DNA from: Planctomycetota bacterium
GTDB taxonomy: Bacteria; Planctomycetota; J132
Length of the DNA stretch: 47,926 bases
Assembly (NCBI GenBank): GCA_003694635.1
Contig: RFKQ01000092.1
Coordinates: 1-47,926 of the forward strand
Direction: 5' to 3'
Shown here: positions 1 through 7,722 of the stretch, piece by piece
How positions within the stretch are numbered: position 1 is the first letter of the stretch
Layout: each line of letters opens with the position of its first letter
Made by a program: the position numbers and the translations under genes
Notes under the pieces: generated by a model
The model's input: the letters and a program-made list of their open reading frames with translations, nothing else
What the model was told of the DNA's origin: nothing
Databases searched by the model: none

Positions 1-667
1 AGGCGGCCATATTATCGCAGATAAGGGTGGTTTTCACGCCGTTTTGTTGCAGTTCCCAGGTACTGAGTCTGGCGCCTTGCCAGAGAGGTCGGGTTTCGTC
101 CACAAAGACGGAGATATCTTTTCCTTCTTGGAGGGCGGAGTAGATCACGCCGAGGGCGGTGCCGTAGTTTGCGGTGGCTAGGGCGCCGGCGTTGCAATGG
201 GTGAGGACATTGGCGCGGTGGGGGAGGAGTTTGGCGCCGTGGTAGCCGATTTTTTGGCAGCATTGGAGGTCTTCTTGGAGTATTTGTAGGGCTTTGTTTA
301 GGAGGAGAGGGAGGAGTTTGTTGGTGGGGAGGTGTTGGTTTTGGCGGTAGAGTTTTTCTTGTTGTTGGAGTGCCCAGAATAGGTTGACGGCGGTGGGGCG
401 GGAGTTTTGGAGTTCTTGAAGGACATATGGTAGGGTGATATGTTCGCCTTCTAGGATTTGTCGTGCCCCCAGTACCACGCCGAAGGCGGCGGCTATTCCG
501 ATGGCGGGTGCGCCTCGGACCACCATATTTACGATAGCTTCTTTCACTTCTTGGAAGCGGTGGCAGATTTTATATTCCAGTAGGGTGGGGAGTTTGGTTT
601 GGTTGAGGAGCTTGAGGTGTCCATAGGCGTCTCCCACCCATTCTATGGTGCAGACGGGCAGTTTCAT
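1..667 (-). CDS. mtnA: S-methyl-5-thioribose-1-phosphate isomerase, 3' end missing
   Basis: Isomerises 5-methylthioribose-1-phosphate to methylthioribulose-1-phosphate in the methionine salvage pathway, in the cytoplasm. About 222 residues are present; the family usually has about 340-350, so the C-terminal third lies beyond the window. Reading the minus strand I see the early motif TIEWV, then RGAPAIGIAAAFG (about residues 45-60), RPTAVNLFWA, the active-site segment THCNAGALAT containing the catalytic Cys, VDETRPLWQGARL, and TLICDNMAA containing the catalytic Asp at the very edge. The ATG overlaps the purC stop as ATGA, so translation is probably coupled to purC. The related eIF2B-alpha family is the main alternative, but the Cys and Asp motifs fit MtnA. 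The gene is absent from simple ORF listings because it runs off the window. Confidence 0.95.
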   Translation of the reverse strand, partial: MKLPVCTIEWVGDAYGHLKLLNQTKLPTLLEYKICHRFQEVKEAIVNMVVRGAPAIGIAAAFGVVLGARQILEGEHITLPYVLQELQNSRPTAVNLFWALQQQEKLYRQNQHLPTNKLLPLLLNKALQILQEDLQCCQKIGYHGAKLLPHRANVLTHCNAGALATANYGTALGVIYSALQEGKDISVFVDETRPLWQGARLSTWELQQNGVKTTLICDNMAA

Positions 668-1581
668 TTTTTTTCCTTTCGGGGGTGAAATCCGGTCCAT
701 TTTTGGCAGAAGAGGAGGTAGCGTTGTGCGATTTCCTCCACAAGTTTGGGGGGAAGTTGGGGAGGGGGGGGGTGGTTATTTTTTTGGAGTTGTCGGCAGA
801 ATCGTTGGAAGGGTTCTCTTTCGTAGGAGAGTTCTAATTCTTGGTGGTTGGGGGTGGATTGGTTGGGTTGGAGTTTCCAGAAGAGGCAATCTCCCTTGCT
901 CAGGGGTTCGCCGATCAGGAGGATATCGCCGTCTAGGAGTCCCCATCGAAAGCGCATTTGTGCTAGGATAAATCCCTTATTTTGGGAGAGTTGTTCTAGA
1001 CATTCGAAGGCGGAGAGGGATTTTTGTTGGATTTCCCAGGTGATTTTATCCCCCACCACTTCTGACATTTGGCTGAGGCCGAGGTAGGGGGTAGAATATT
1101 CTTGGTGAGAGGAGGCGTTGCGGGCGAAGATGACGGGTTCTTCCAGGCGTTCTTGGGGGGTTAGGCCGCGGGGGAGTTTGGTTTTGCGCAGGTAGGGGAG
1201 TTTGGTGTAGGATTGGGTGAGGGTTGGGGGGAGGTAGCGGCAGACCCAGAAATCGATGGGGATCACGCTAGCTTTTTTGACCAGTAGGGTACGGTCTTTT
1301 AGGATATGTCTTGCGTCGCCGAGGTCGGTAGGGATTTTTTCGATATCGGAGGTGAGGTAATGGGTTTTTAGGAAGGATTGGAGGTGTTGATACCAGAGGG
1401 CCAATATTTTGGCGATAGCGATTCCTTTGTAGGGGATGGGATAGGATTGTTGTTGATAGGTGATTTTATCCATGGCGACGAAGAGGAGGCGGTTGTCTAG
1501 GCGGTAGATATCCCAGTGGTTTGTTCGCTTTAGGATACGTACGTTTTGGAGGGTAGTTTCTGTGATAGGAAGGGAGTTCAT
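664..1581 (-). CDS. purC: Phosphoribosylaminoimidazole-succinocarboxamide synthase (SAICAR synthetase)
   Basis: ATP-dependent ligase joining aspartate to CAIR in de novo purine synthesis, cytoplasmic. At 305 residues it is the longer bacterial/yeast-type form. Visible family features are the N-terminal RTNHWDIYRLDNRLLFVA strand pair, the segment SVIPIDFWVCRYL (counterpart of the usual PIEVVVRgYL), and the C-terminal GLLDGDILLIGEPLSKGDCLFW, corresponding to the family's 'DGELLLIDEVLTPDSSRFW' metal/nucleotide region. The sequence is divergent: the 'P(L/I)E' and 'IDEVLTPD' motifs are altered, so this is a family-level identification with good order of motifs. It sits 7 bases after the lipoprotein gene and overlaps mtnA by 4 bases. 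A G9 run on the plus strand near base 764 encodes a proline stretch. Confidence 0.85.
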   Translation of the reverse strand: MNSLPITETTLQNVRILKRTNHWDIYRLDNRLLFVAMDKITYQQQSYPIPYKGIAIAKILALWYQHLQSFLKTHYLTSDIEKIPTDLGDARHILKDRTLLVKKASVIPIDFWVCRYLPPTLTQSYTKLPYLRKTKLPRGLTPQERLEEPVIFARNASSHQEYSTPYLGLSQMSEVVGDKITWEIQQKSLSAFECLEQLSQNKGFILAQMRFRWGLLDGDILLIGEPLSKGDCLFWKLQPNQSTPNHQELELSYEREPFQRFCRQLQKNNHPPPPQLPPKLVEEIAQRYLLFCQKWTGFHPRKEKK

Positions 1582-1588
1582 AGCGTTT

Positions 1589-2002
1589 TTATTTTAGGTC
1601 TGGTGAGAATTGGGAGGCTCGTTGCCAGAGTTTTTCAATTTTTTTTTCTTGGACAGGGGGTAGTTTTTCGAGTTTAAAGTGATAGGTATGGATATCTTGG
1701 AGGGATAGGGGTAGAAGGATTTCGAACACGAAGTCTAGGGGGAAGATTTCGTAGATAGGGGGTTGGAGTTGGATGTTTTTGACGAGGAGTTGATATCCAT
1801 TTTTTTTCAGGATAATTTCTCGTCCTCCGTAGTGGGTAAATTCGAGGAAGAGGGGGGTTTTTCCTATTCGTTTGCCATCCAGGTAGGCTTCGGCCCCTGG
1901 TGGATCGGAGCGCAGAATGAGGATACGTTCCACGCAGCCGAGGAGGAGGGGGGGGAGAAGCAGGGAGATTTTCCATAATTTTGTGCAGATAGGTTCCTCC
2001 AT
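1589..2002 (-). CDS. PEGA-domain lipoprotein
   Basis: A 137-residue predicted lipoprotein. A short hydrophobic stretch (KISLLLPPLLLGC) ends in a lipobox with Cys at about residue 23, so it should be lipid-anchored outside the cytoplasmic membrane. The next 50 residues form a PEGA domain: SDPPGAEAYLDGKRIGKTP, then FTHYGGREIILKKNGY. The remaining 70 residues are unassigned. PEGA domains are small surface or periplasmic beta folds of mostly unknown role; versions with the F-T-x-Y-G pattern are familiar from planctomycete genomes, though I cannot verify the relationship here. It is the first gene of a minus-strand run with purC and mtnA and is transcribed divergently from pnp. Its role beside purine and methionine-salvage genes is unclear. 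Confidence 0.75.
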   Translation of the reverse strand: MEEPICTKLWKISLLLPPLLLGCVERILILRSDPPGAEAYLDGKRIGKTPLFLEFTHYGGREIILKKNGYQLLVKNIQLQPPIYEIFPLDFVFEILLPLSLQDIHTYHFKLEKLPPVQEKKIEKLWQRASQFSPDLK

Positions 2003-2101
2003 GATGGGAGTGGGTTTAGGCGTAGGGATAAGGTATTTTGAGTTAAGATTTATAGGTTGACGAATTTTCTAGAGTTTAAGTATAGATTAGTTTTTTTCAT
2101 G

Positions 2102-2110
2102 TGTTATAAT
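2102..2110 (+). promoter_or_regulatory. Extended -10 promoter element for pnp
   Basis: TGTTATAAT is a perfect TGn-TATAAT extended -10 element in the AT-rich 211-base divergent region between the lipoprotein gene and pnp. There is no good -35 at 16-18 bases, as is usual for extended -10 promoters. It would give a leader of about 100 bases. A second candidate lies just upstream: TTGACG at 2057 with TATAGA 18 bases later. Confidence 0.55.
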
Positions 2111-2213
2111 ATAAATATTTCAAAATAACAAGAGAACTTTTAGATTTATCTAAAAAAACGTTAAGATTTTTTAAGATTTTCGAATTATTTTTTTACAAAT
2201 AAGGTAGTTTTGG

Positions 2214-4373
2214 ATGAGTTTAGAGAATTTTGTACATTTATCGAAGCCTTCGAGCTTTAGTTGGGAGGTGGAGGGGGAGAGGATTATGTTTGAGACGGGG
2301 AGGATAGCGAAGCAGGCCAATGGTGCGGTGGTTTTGCGGTATAGGGAGGCCTTTCTTTTAGCAACGGCCACGGCGGCTACTCAGCCGAGTGAGGGGATAG
2401 ATTTTGTACCGTTATCGGTAGAATATCGGGAGAAGTTTGCTTCTGCGGGTAGGATTCCGGGGGGATTTTTGCGTCGAGAGGGGCGCATTACAGACGAGGA
2501 GGTGCTGACTTCGCGTCTGGTGGATAGGTCCATACGTCCGTTATTTCCAAAGGATTATCGTTATGAGACGCAGGTCTTGGTTCATGTATTTAGCACGAGT
2601 GAGGAGTGTGATACGGAGCCGTTAGCGATTTTAGCGGCATCTGTGGCGTTGTATATTTCGGACATTCCTTGGGGAGGGCCGGTGGGAGGAGTTCGGGTGT
2701 GTAGGATTGGGGGGGAGTTTCGTTTATTTTCTTCGTTGCAGGAGAGGGAGAGGGCGGATTTAGATTTGGTGATTTCTTGTTCGCCGGAGGGGTTAATTAT
2801 GTTAGAGGGGGGGGGTAAGGAGGTGGAGGAGAGGGAGGTTTTGGAGGCGATGGAGTTTGCGCAGCGGGGTTTAGTTTCTTTTTTTGAGCGGGTATCTGAG
2901 TGGGGGAAGGAAGTAGGTAGGCCGAAGCGTGCGTTGTTGGAGGATGGGGATAGGGCGGCTGTGGAGGCGAGGGCGGAGGAGATTGGTCGGAGGTGGGAGG
3001 CTTCTTTTGCGGAGGCGTTTGGTTTTTCTGTGAAGAAGGCACGTCGGCAGGCGTTGGAGCGCTTACGAGAGGAGGTTTTGGAGGCGTATAGGGATTTGGA
3101 GGGTGAGGGGTTTGATGCGGGTTTTTGCGCCAAGGCGTTTGAGTTGGCCAAATCGGGTTTTATGCGTGCGCAGATACTTCGTGATCGGCGGCGGATAGAC
3201 GGTCGGGGGATGGGGGAGATCAGGCCGATAGAGGTGGAGGTGGGTATTTTGCCGGGGGCTCATGGCTCTAGTTTATTCACTCGTGGGGAGACTCAGGCGT
3301 TGGTGACGTGTACGTTGGGGATGGAGAGTGAGAGTCAGGTGGTGGAAACGATTTTTGGGGAAGGGCAGCGTTATTTTCTTTTGCATTACAATTTTCCGCC
3401 TTATTGTGTAGGTGAGGTGCGTCCCATGCGCGGTCCGGGTCGGAGGGAGATTGGTCATGGCAATCTTGCTCGGCGTGCGCTGTTGCCGGTGATACCTTCC
3501 CGGGATGCTTTTCCCTACACCATTCGGGTGGTTTCTGACATTACCGAGTCCAATGGTTCGTCGTCCATGGCGACGGTTTGTGGGGCTTCTATGGCGTTGA
3601 TGGATGCGGGGGTACCGATTTCGAAGCCGGTGGCGGGGATTGCGATGGGGTTGGTTTGTGAGGGAGAGGAGGTGGCGATACTTTCGGATATTTTGGGGGA
3701 TGAGGATCACTTAGGGGATATGGATTTTAAGGTGGCGGGGACGAGGGATGGGATCACGGCGGTGCAGATGGACAATAAGTTGGGTTCTGTGGAGCGTTCT
3801 GTTTTGGAGAGGGCGTTGCAGCAGGCTCGGGAGGGTAGGTTGAGCATTTTGGAGACGATGTCAAAGACTCTTGGTGCTCATCGGCAGGAGCTTTCGGAGC
3901 ATGCTCCTCAGGTGGCTTCTTTGCAGATTTGTCCGGAGACGGTTCGTCAGTTGATTGGTCCGAAAGGGAAGACCATTCAGCAGATTCAGCAAGACACGGA
4001 GACCTCCATTGAGGTATCGGAAAACGGGAGGGTTCGGATTTACGGAAGGAGTCGGGCCAGGCTTCAGGAGGCGAGGGAGTTGGTGGAATATCACACGGCG
4101 CAGGTGGAGGTAGGCAAGTACTACGAGGGTGAGGTGAGTTCCATACGGGATTTTGGTGCATTTGTTCGCATATATGCCCATGTAGAAGGTTTGATTCACA
4201 TTTCCGAGATTGATCACAAGAGGGTTCAGGCGGTTGAGGATTATCTTCGGGTGGGAGAGAAGGTGGTGGTGAAGGTTTTAGGAGTGGATAGAAAAGGGCG
4301 CTTGTCCCTCTCTCGCAAGGAGGGGCTGCATATTCAGAAAGAGTGTGTGGAAAATTGGAAGGGTAGAATGTAG
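2214..4373 (+). CDS. pnp: Polyribonucleotide nucleotidyltransferase (PNPase)
   Basis: Phosphorolytic 3'-5' exoribonuclease of mRNA turnover. The 719-residue length and domain order are canonical: RNase PH-like domain 1 (about 14-150, with FVPLSVEYREKFASAGRIPGG), helical linker, catalytic RNase PH domain 2 (about 325-530), KH domain with the GxxG loop IGPKGKTI near residue 580, and an S1 domain from about 633. Domain 2 carries the HYNFPPYCVGE and GPGRREIGHGNLARRAL signatures and both catalytic aspartates in RDGITAVQMDNK. The start has an AAGG Shine-Dalgarno 9 bases upstream. Its stop codon is followed immediately by the ATG of the next gene, so the two are probably co-translated. A run of nine G (2807-2815) lies in the coding sequence. 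Confidence 0.98.
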   Translation: MSLENFVHLSKPSSFSWEVEGERIMFETGRIAKQANGAVVLRYREAFLLATATAATQPSEGIDFVPLSVEYREKFASAGRIPGGFLRREGRITDEEVLTSRLVDRSIRPLFPKDYRYETQVLVHVFSTSEECDTEPLAILAASVALYISDIPWGGPVGGVRVCRIGGEFRLFSSLQERERADLDLVISCSPEGLIMLEGGGKEVEEREVLEAMEFAQRGLVSFFERVSEWGKEVGRPKRALLEDGDRAAVEARAEEIGRRWEASFAEAFGFSVKKARRQALERLREEVLEAYRDLEGEGFDAGFCAKAFELAKSGFMRAQILRDRRRIDGRGMGEIRPIEVEVGILPGAHGSSLFTRGETQALVTCTLGMESESQVVETIFGEGQRYFLLHYNFPPYCVGEVRPMRGPGRREIGHGNLARRALLPVIPSRDAFPYTIRVVSDITESNGSSSMATVCGASMALMDAGVPISKPVAGIAMGLVCEGEEVAILSDILGDEDHLGDMDFKVAGTRDGITAVQMDNKLGSVERSVLERALQQAREGRLSILETMSKTLGAHRQELSEHAPQVASLQICPETVRQLIGPKGKTIQQIQQDTETSIEVSENGRVRIYGRSRARLQEARELVEYHTAQVEVGKYYEGEVSSIRDFGAFVRIYAHVEGLIHISEIDHKRVQAVEDYLRVGEKVVVKVLGVDRKGRLSLSRKEGLHIQKECVENWKGRM

Positions 4374-5264
4374 ATGGAAGAGAGAAAGCGAAGACGAAAT
4401 TTTTCTCAGAAGGGTTCTTTTTCTTCGAAGCATAGGAAAGGGCGGCCGGGTTTCAAAGTTCAGCGTGGGGCTAAGGGTTGGAGGCGGCGTTCTTCTTCGT
4501 CTCAGCGGCGTCGCTACCGCAGGTCACTTCCTCCCGAGATCAAGGCCAAAGCCGAGCAGTTGATGGAGAAAAATGGTTTGAGCTTTAAGTATGCGGTGGA
4601 GGTGGCGCGGGGACGCAAGAAGCTTCCTGAAGCTCTTCAGGAGATGTTTCAGCGCAGGAAGATGGAGGAGCTGATGAGGAAGCACCGCTTAGATCGGGCG
4701 ATGGCTGGTCAGGTGGTTCATCAGCGTCTTTCTCTGGAGGAGGCGAAGAGGATTGTTCATTTTAAGAGGTTCCGTCGCAAGCATATGCGCACAAGTTGTT
4801 TTACTCTTTCGTACAAGCGGAAGTTAGCGTTTGTTTTTGAGTGCCATGGCCATCGGCGGAATGTGGGTATGGTGGTGGTGGATGATCCTTATGACATTAC
4901 GTTGCAGCTGCAGGGAGAGGAGTTGCGGATGCCGAAGTTGGAGGTGAAGTATTCTTATAGGGAGGAGGAGGCTTCGTTGGTTCAGCCGAAGGTTTCTAGG
5001 GATTTGGAAGTGGTGGAGAAGGGTCTAGGTCCTATCCAGCGCATTTTGGACAGGTATCGGATTAAGGATAGGTTGTTGTTTGATTATTATCTTGCGAGGA
5101 AGCCGGTGCGGTTTACCACGTTGGAGGGGGATGTGTTGGTGGGTAGGATAGTGTGGTTTAACCAGTATGAAATTGGTTTAGATTTGGGGGAGAGGGCTAG
5201 CGTTTATCTTTTGCGTCATGCTCTTTACAGTTGGGAGCAGTTGGAGAATGGAGCGGGAGCTTGA
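4374..5264 (+). CDS. Basic protein with a C-terminal Hfq/Sm-like domain
   Basis: I do not recognise this 296-residue family as a whole. The first 50 residues are very rich in Arg, Lys and Ser, resembling a disordered RNA-binding tail. Residues about 60-125 contain two related helical units, each of the form (K/R)-x-L-x4-A-x2-V-x8-L (KNGLSFKYAVEVARG and KHRLDRAMAGQVVHQ). Residues about 238-291 resemble Hfq: KPVRFTTLEGDVLVGRIVWF, then NQYEIGLDL, then VYLLRHALYSW, paralleling Hfq's G-x-x-(L)-x-G-x-(V/I)-x-x-(F)-(D/N)-Q-(F/Y) and Y-K-H-A-I motifs. A possible second strand-rich unit lies at about 149-205. The start codon abuts the pnp stop, suggesting an RNA-related partner of PNPase. The Sm assignment is motif-based inference; function is unproven. 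Confidence 0.6.
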   Translation: MEERKRRRNFSQKGSFSSKHRKGRPGFKVQRGAKGWRRRSSSSQRRRYRRSLPPEIKAKAEQLMEKNGLSFKYAVEVARGRKKLPEALQEMFQRRKMEELMRKHRLDRAMAGQVVHQRLSLEEAKRIVHFKRFRRKHMRTSCFTLSYKRKLAFVFECHGHRRNVGMVVVDDPYDITLQLQGEELRMPKLEVKYSYREEEASLVQPKVSRDLEVVEKGLGPIQRILDRYRIKDRLLFDYYLARKPVRFTTLEGDVLVGRIVWFNQYEIGLDLGERASVYLLRHALYSWEQLENGAGA

Positions 5265-6240
5265 GACTTTGCAGAGGCCTTATCGAGAGGTTGGGGTAGA
5301 CGAAGGGAGGGTGATTTCCATACTTCGGGAGGTGATGGATACTTCTTTGTCTCCGCTGCCATCTAATTTTTTTTGTCAGCTTGTTCCTCTTCCTTCTTCC
5401 CTTTCCTCTCGTTCTTCCTATTTGGCTCTTAGTACGGATGGGGTTGGTACGAAGTTATGGTTAGCACTTCAGACGGGTTATTTTCGCCATCTTGGTCAGG
5501 ATTTGGTGGCGATGGTTTACAATGACTTGATCACTTGTGGGGCTCAGCCGCTTGGTTTTTTGGACTATTACGCCGCGGGTGTATTGGAGGAGGGGGTGTA
5601 TCGGGGTATACTTTCTTCCATTCAGGAGGCTTGTTTGGAGGTTCAGATGCCGTTGTTGGGTGGGGAGACGGCACAGATGCCGGGTTTTTATCCGCGTGGA
5701 AGGTTAGATTTAGCGGGGTTTGGGGTGGGGGTGGTGGGTGAGGAGGAGTTATTGGGTCCTCATCGGGTGAGGAAGGGGGATATTTTGGTGGGATTTTCTT
5801 CTTCTGGGTTTCACTGCAATGGTTTTAGTCTTTTGCGGCGATATCTTTCTGAGGGGGAGCTTTATCGGAGTTATACCTTTGGGGGGCGGACGCGTCCGTT
5901 GTATCGTTTTCTTTTGGAGCCGGCTTATTTGTATCGTTGGGTGTTGGAGGGGAGGGAGTTTTTGCGTCCGCTTGCTTTGGCGCATATTACGGGTGGTGGG
6001 ATTTATGGCAATGTGGTACGGGTGTTGCCTTCTTCTTTACAGATGCGTTTGGATGAGGAGGTGATTTGGAGTCGTTCGGAGGCGGAGATATTTTTATGGT
6101 TTGGCAGGTTGGCGGGTTTAACACGTCGGCAGATGCTTGCGATTTTCAATTGTGGGGTGGGGATGGTGGCGGTGTTGCGGGAGCCTAGGGAGGAGGATAT
6201 TGCTAGGTTAGGTGGTTTTGTGTTGGGGGAGGTGATTTGA
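5248..6240 (+). CDS. purM: Phosphoribosylformylglycinamidine cyclo-ligase (AIR synthetase)
   Basis: ATP-dependent closure of FGAM to AIR in purine biosynthesis. Signature blocks are LSTDGVGTKLWLAL, QDLVAMVYNDLITCGAQPLGFLDYYAAG, PLLGGETAQMPGFY, LAGFGVGVVG, GFSSSGFHCNGFSLLR and ITGGGIYGNVVRVLP. With the chosen ATG the protein has 330 residues, slightly short of the usual 340-350. An in-frame start 30 bases further upstream would overlap the previous gene by 47 bases; I prefer this ATG because GGGAG lies 10 bases upstream and the overlap is only 17 bases. The overlap suggests translational coupling with the Sm-like gene. purC lies about 4 kb away on the opposite strand, so the purine genes are not one operon here. 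Confidence 0.95.
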   Translation: MERELETLQRPYREVGVDEGRVISILREVMDTSLSPLPSNFFCQLVPLPSSLSSRSSYLALSTDGVGTKLWLALQTGYFRHLGQDLVAMVYNDLITCGAQPLGFLDYYAAGVLEEGVYRGILSSIQEACLEVQMPLLGGETAQMPGFYPRGRLDLAGFGVGVVGEEELLGPHRVRKGDILVGFSSSGFHCNGFSLLRRYLSEGELYRSYTFGGRTRPLYRFLLEPAYLYRWVLEGREFLRPLALAHITGGGIYGNVVRVLPSSLQMRLDEEVIWSRSEAEIFLWFGRLAGLTRRQMLAIFNCGVGMVAVLREPREEDIARLGGFVLGEVI

Positions 6241-6280
6241 GGGGTTGGGGAGAGTTGGTTTTGGCGGAGGAGCAGGAGTT

Positions 6281-7042
6281 ATGTCCGGTTCGGTGTTAGA
6301 GGTTGTTCAGCTTACTTATGGGTATAAGAAGCCGTTGGGGGAGGGATTAAATTTTTGTTTGCCTTCTTCGTCGTTTTTGGCGGTGATTGGGCCGAATGGG
6401 GTGGGGAAGAGTGCTTTTTTGCGGACGTTGTTGGGGGTAATTGCCCCGTTGCGTGGGGAGGTGAGGTATAGTTTTCCGCTTAGTTGTAGGGCTCAGAACT
6501 TGGCATATTTACCTCAGCATCCTGTACTTCCTCTTGGTTTGAGGGTAGAGGAGGTGGTGGAGTTAGGGAGGTTTCCCCGTAGGCGTTGGGGTTTAGGTGC
6601 TGGAGGTGCTGTAGGGGATCGGGGTGTGGTTTGGGAGGCGATGGAGCGGGCGGGGATTTTGGAGTTGAGGGGTAGGATGGCGTCGCGGATTTCTGGTGGG
6701 GAGCGTCAGAGGATGCACATAGCTCAGTTGCTTGCTCAGGATCCTTGTATTTTTCTTTTGGACGAGCCTTTGACCCATTTGGATTTAGGTCAGCGTTGTA
6801 GGGTTTTGGATCTTTTGGGTAGTTTGCGTGAGGAGGGGAAGGTGGTGGTGGCGACGTTTCATGATCTTGAGGTAGTTTCTTCGGTGGCGGATTGGGTTTT
6901 ATTGTTGAAGCCTGGTGGGGGGTATATATTTGGGGAGGTGGAAGAGGTGTTGAGCTTAGAGCATTTGCGGGAGGCGTTTGGGGATATTTCTTTTTGGGAG
7001 GGATTGGGGGGTAGGTTTAGTTCGTTTTTTGTTCGGAGGTAG
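6281..7042 (+). CDS. ABC transporter ATP-binding protein, metal/siderophore (FecE/ZnuC) type
   Basis: Cytoplasmic ATPase subunit of an importer, about 253 residues. Walker A is GPNGVGKSAF, the Q-loop is LPQH, the signature is ISGGERQR, Walker B is IFLLDEP, followed by the D-loop LTHLD and the H-loop Asp-preceded TFHDLE. The sequence style and length match the ATPases of iron-complex, B12 or zinc/manganese importers. The start has AGGAG 3 bases before ATG's spacer; an upstream TTG without a good ribosome site was rejected. No permease or substrate-binding protein is visible in the window, so the substrate cannot be named and the partner genes must be elsewhere. It follows purM by 40 bases and may be co-transcribed. 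Confidence 0.85.
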   Translation: MSGSVLEVVQLTYGYKKPLGEGLNFCLPSSSFLAVIGPNGVGKSAFLRTLLGVIAPLRGEVRYSFPLSCRAQNLAYLPQHPVLPLGLRVEEVVELGRFPRRRWGLGAGGAVGDRGVVWEAMERAGILELRGRMASRISGGERQRMHIAQLLAQDPCIFLLDEPLTHLDLGQRCRVLDLLGSLREEGKVVVATFHDLEVVSSVADWVLLLKPGGGYIFGEVEEVLSLEHLREAFGDISFWEGLGGRFSSFFVRR

Positions 7043-7082
7043 TGATGGAATGGTGTGGGGGTGATAGAATATTTTTTCCTAT

Positions 7083-7088
7083 TATAAT
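7083..7088 (+). promoter_or_regulatory. Possible -10 element for the ECF sigma gene
   Basis: A perfect TATAAT lies 41 bases upstream of the sigma-factor ATG in the 86-base gap after the ABC ATPase gene. No convincing -35 hexamer is at the right distance, so this is a weak call supported mainly by position. Confidence 0.3.
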
Positions 7089-7128
7089 GGAGAGGTTGTA
7101 CTGCATTGATGGATAAGGTTTTTATTTT

Positions 7129-7695
7129 ATGAGCACCGATAGCGAATTGATTGAGAGGTCACTTCAGGGGGACAAATCTGCGTTTGCTGAGTTGGTGGAG
7201 CGCTATCGGGAGAAGAGCTACTGGATTGCGTACAATATGCTTCACAATTATGAGGATGCGAGGGACATTTCGCAGGAGGCGTTTATTCGGATTTATCGTT
7301 CTTTGGACAAGTTTAATCCGAAGCGTCAGTTTTACACGTGGCTTTATCAGATTGTGGTAAATTTATGCATTGATCATTTGCGCAAGTGGGGGAAGAGGAA
7401 GTCGGTTTCGTTGGAGGAGAATCTTTCGGAGGATCCTCATTTTTCGTCGTCGCCGTATCACACTTTAGAGGAGTATGAGTTATGTGAGGAGGTGCATCAG
7501 ATTTTGAAGAAGATTCCGCCGAAATACAGGAGTGTTTTGATTTTGAGGGATTTGGAGGGGCTTTCTTGCCAGGAGACGGCGGAGATTATTGGTTGTACAT
7601 ATGCCACGGCGCGTTGGCGCTTACATCAGGCGAGGCAGATGTTCCGAGAGCTTTGGGAAAAAAAGCACACTCAATCCTCCTCGAATTCTTCGTGA
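7129..7695 (+). CDS. ECF-type RNA polymerase sigma factor
   Basis: A 188-residue sigma-70 family factor of the RpoE-like extracytoplasmic-function class. Region 2 spans about residues 8-90: AFAELVERYREKSYWIA, then EDARDISQEAFIRIYRSL (the core-binding D-x-x-Q-E-x-F motif), then FYTWLYQIVVNLCIDHLRK (-10 recognition). A Ser/Glu-rich linker leads to region 4 (about 125-180), with IPPKYRSVLILRDLEGLS and the recognition helix TYATARWRLHQARQMF. No anti-sigma gene with a transmembrane ZAS domain is adjacent; the next gene, 27 bases on, is an asparaginase. Either the partner is elsewhere or regulation is at transcription. Which genes it controls cannot be told from here. Confidence 0.92.
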   Translation: MSTDSELIERSLQGDKSAFAELVERYREKSYWIAYNMLHNYEDARDISQEAFIRIYRSLDKFNPKRQFYTWLYQIVVNLCIDHLRKWGKRKSVSLEENLSEDPHFSSSPYHTLEEYELCEEVHQILKKIPPKYRSVLILRDLEGLSCQETAEIIGCTYATARWRLHQARQMFRELWEKKHTQSSSNSS

Positions 7696-7722
7696 TATTT
7701 TTGTCAGAGTAGGAAGGTTTGT

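Noticed and set aside
3273-3710. Long ORF antisense to pnp
   Set aside because: It is a shadow: the forward frame holds the conserved RNase PH domain, and the reverse translation is low-complexity Arg/Thr/His-rich.
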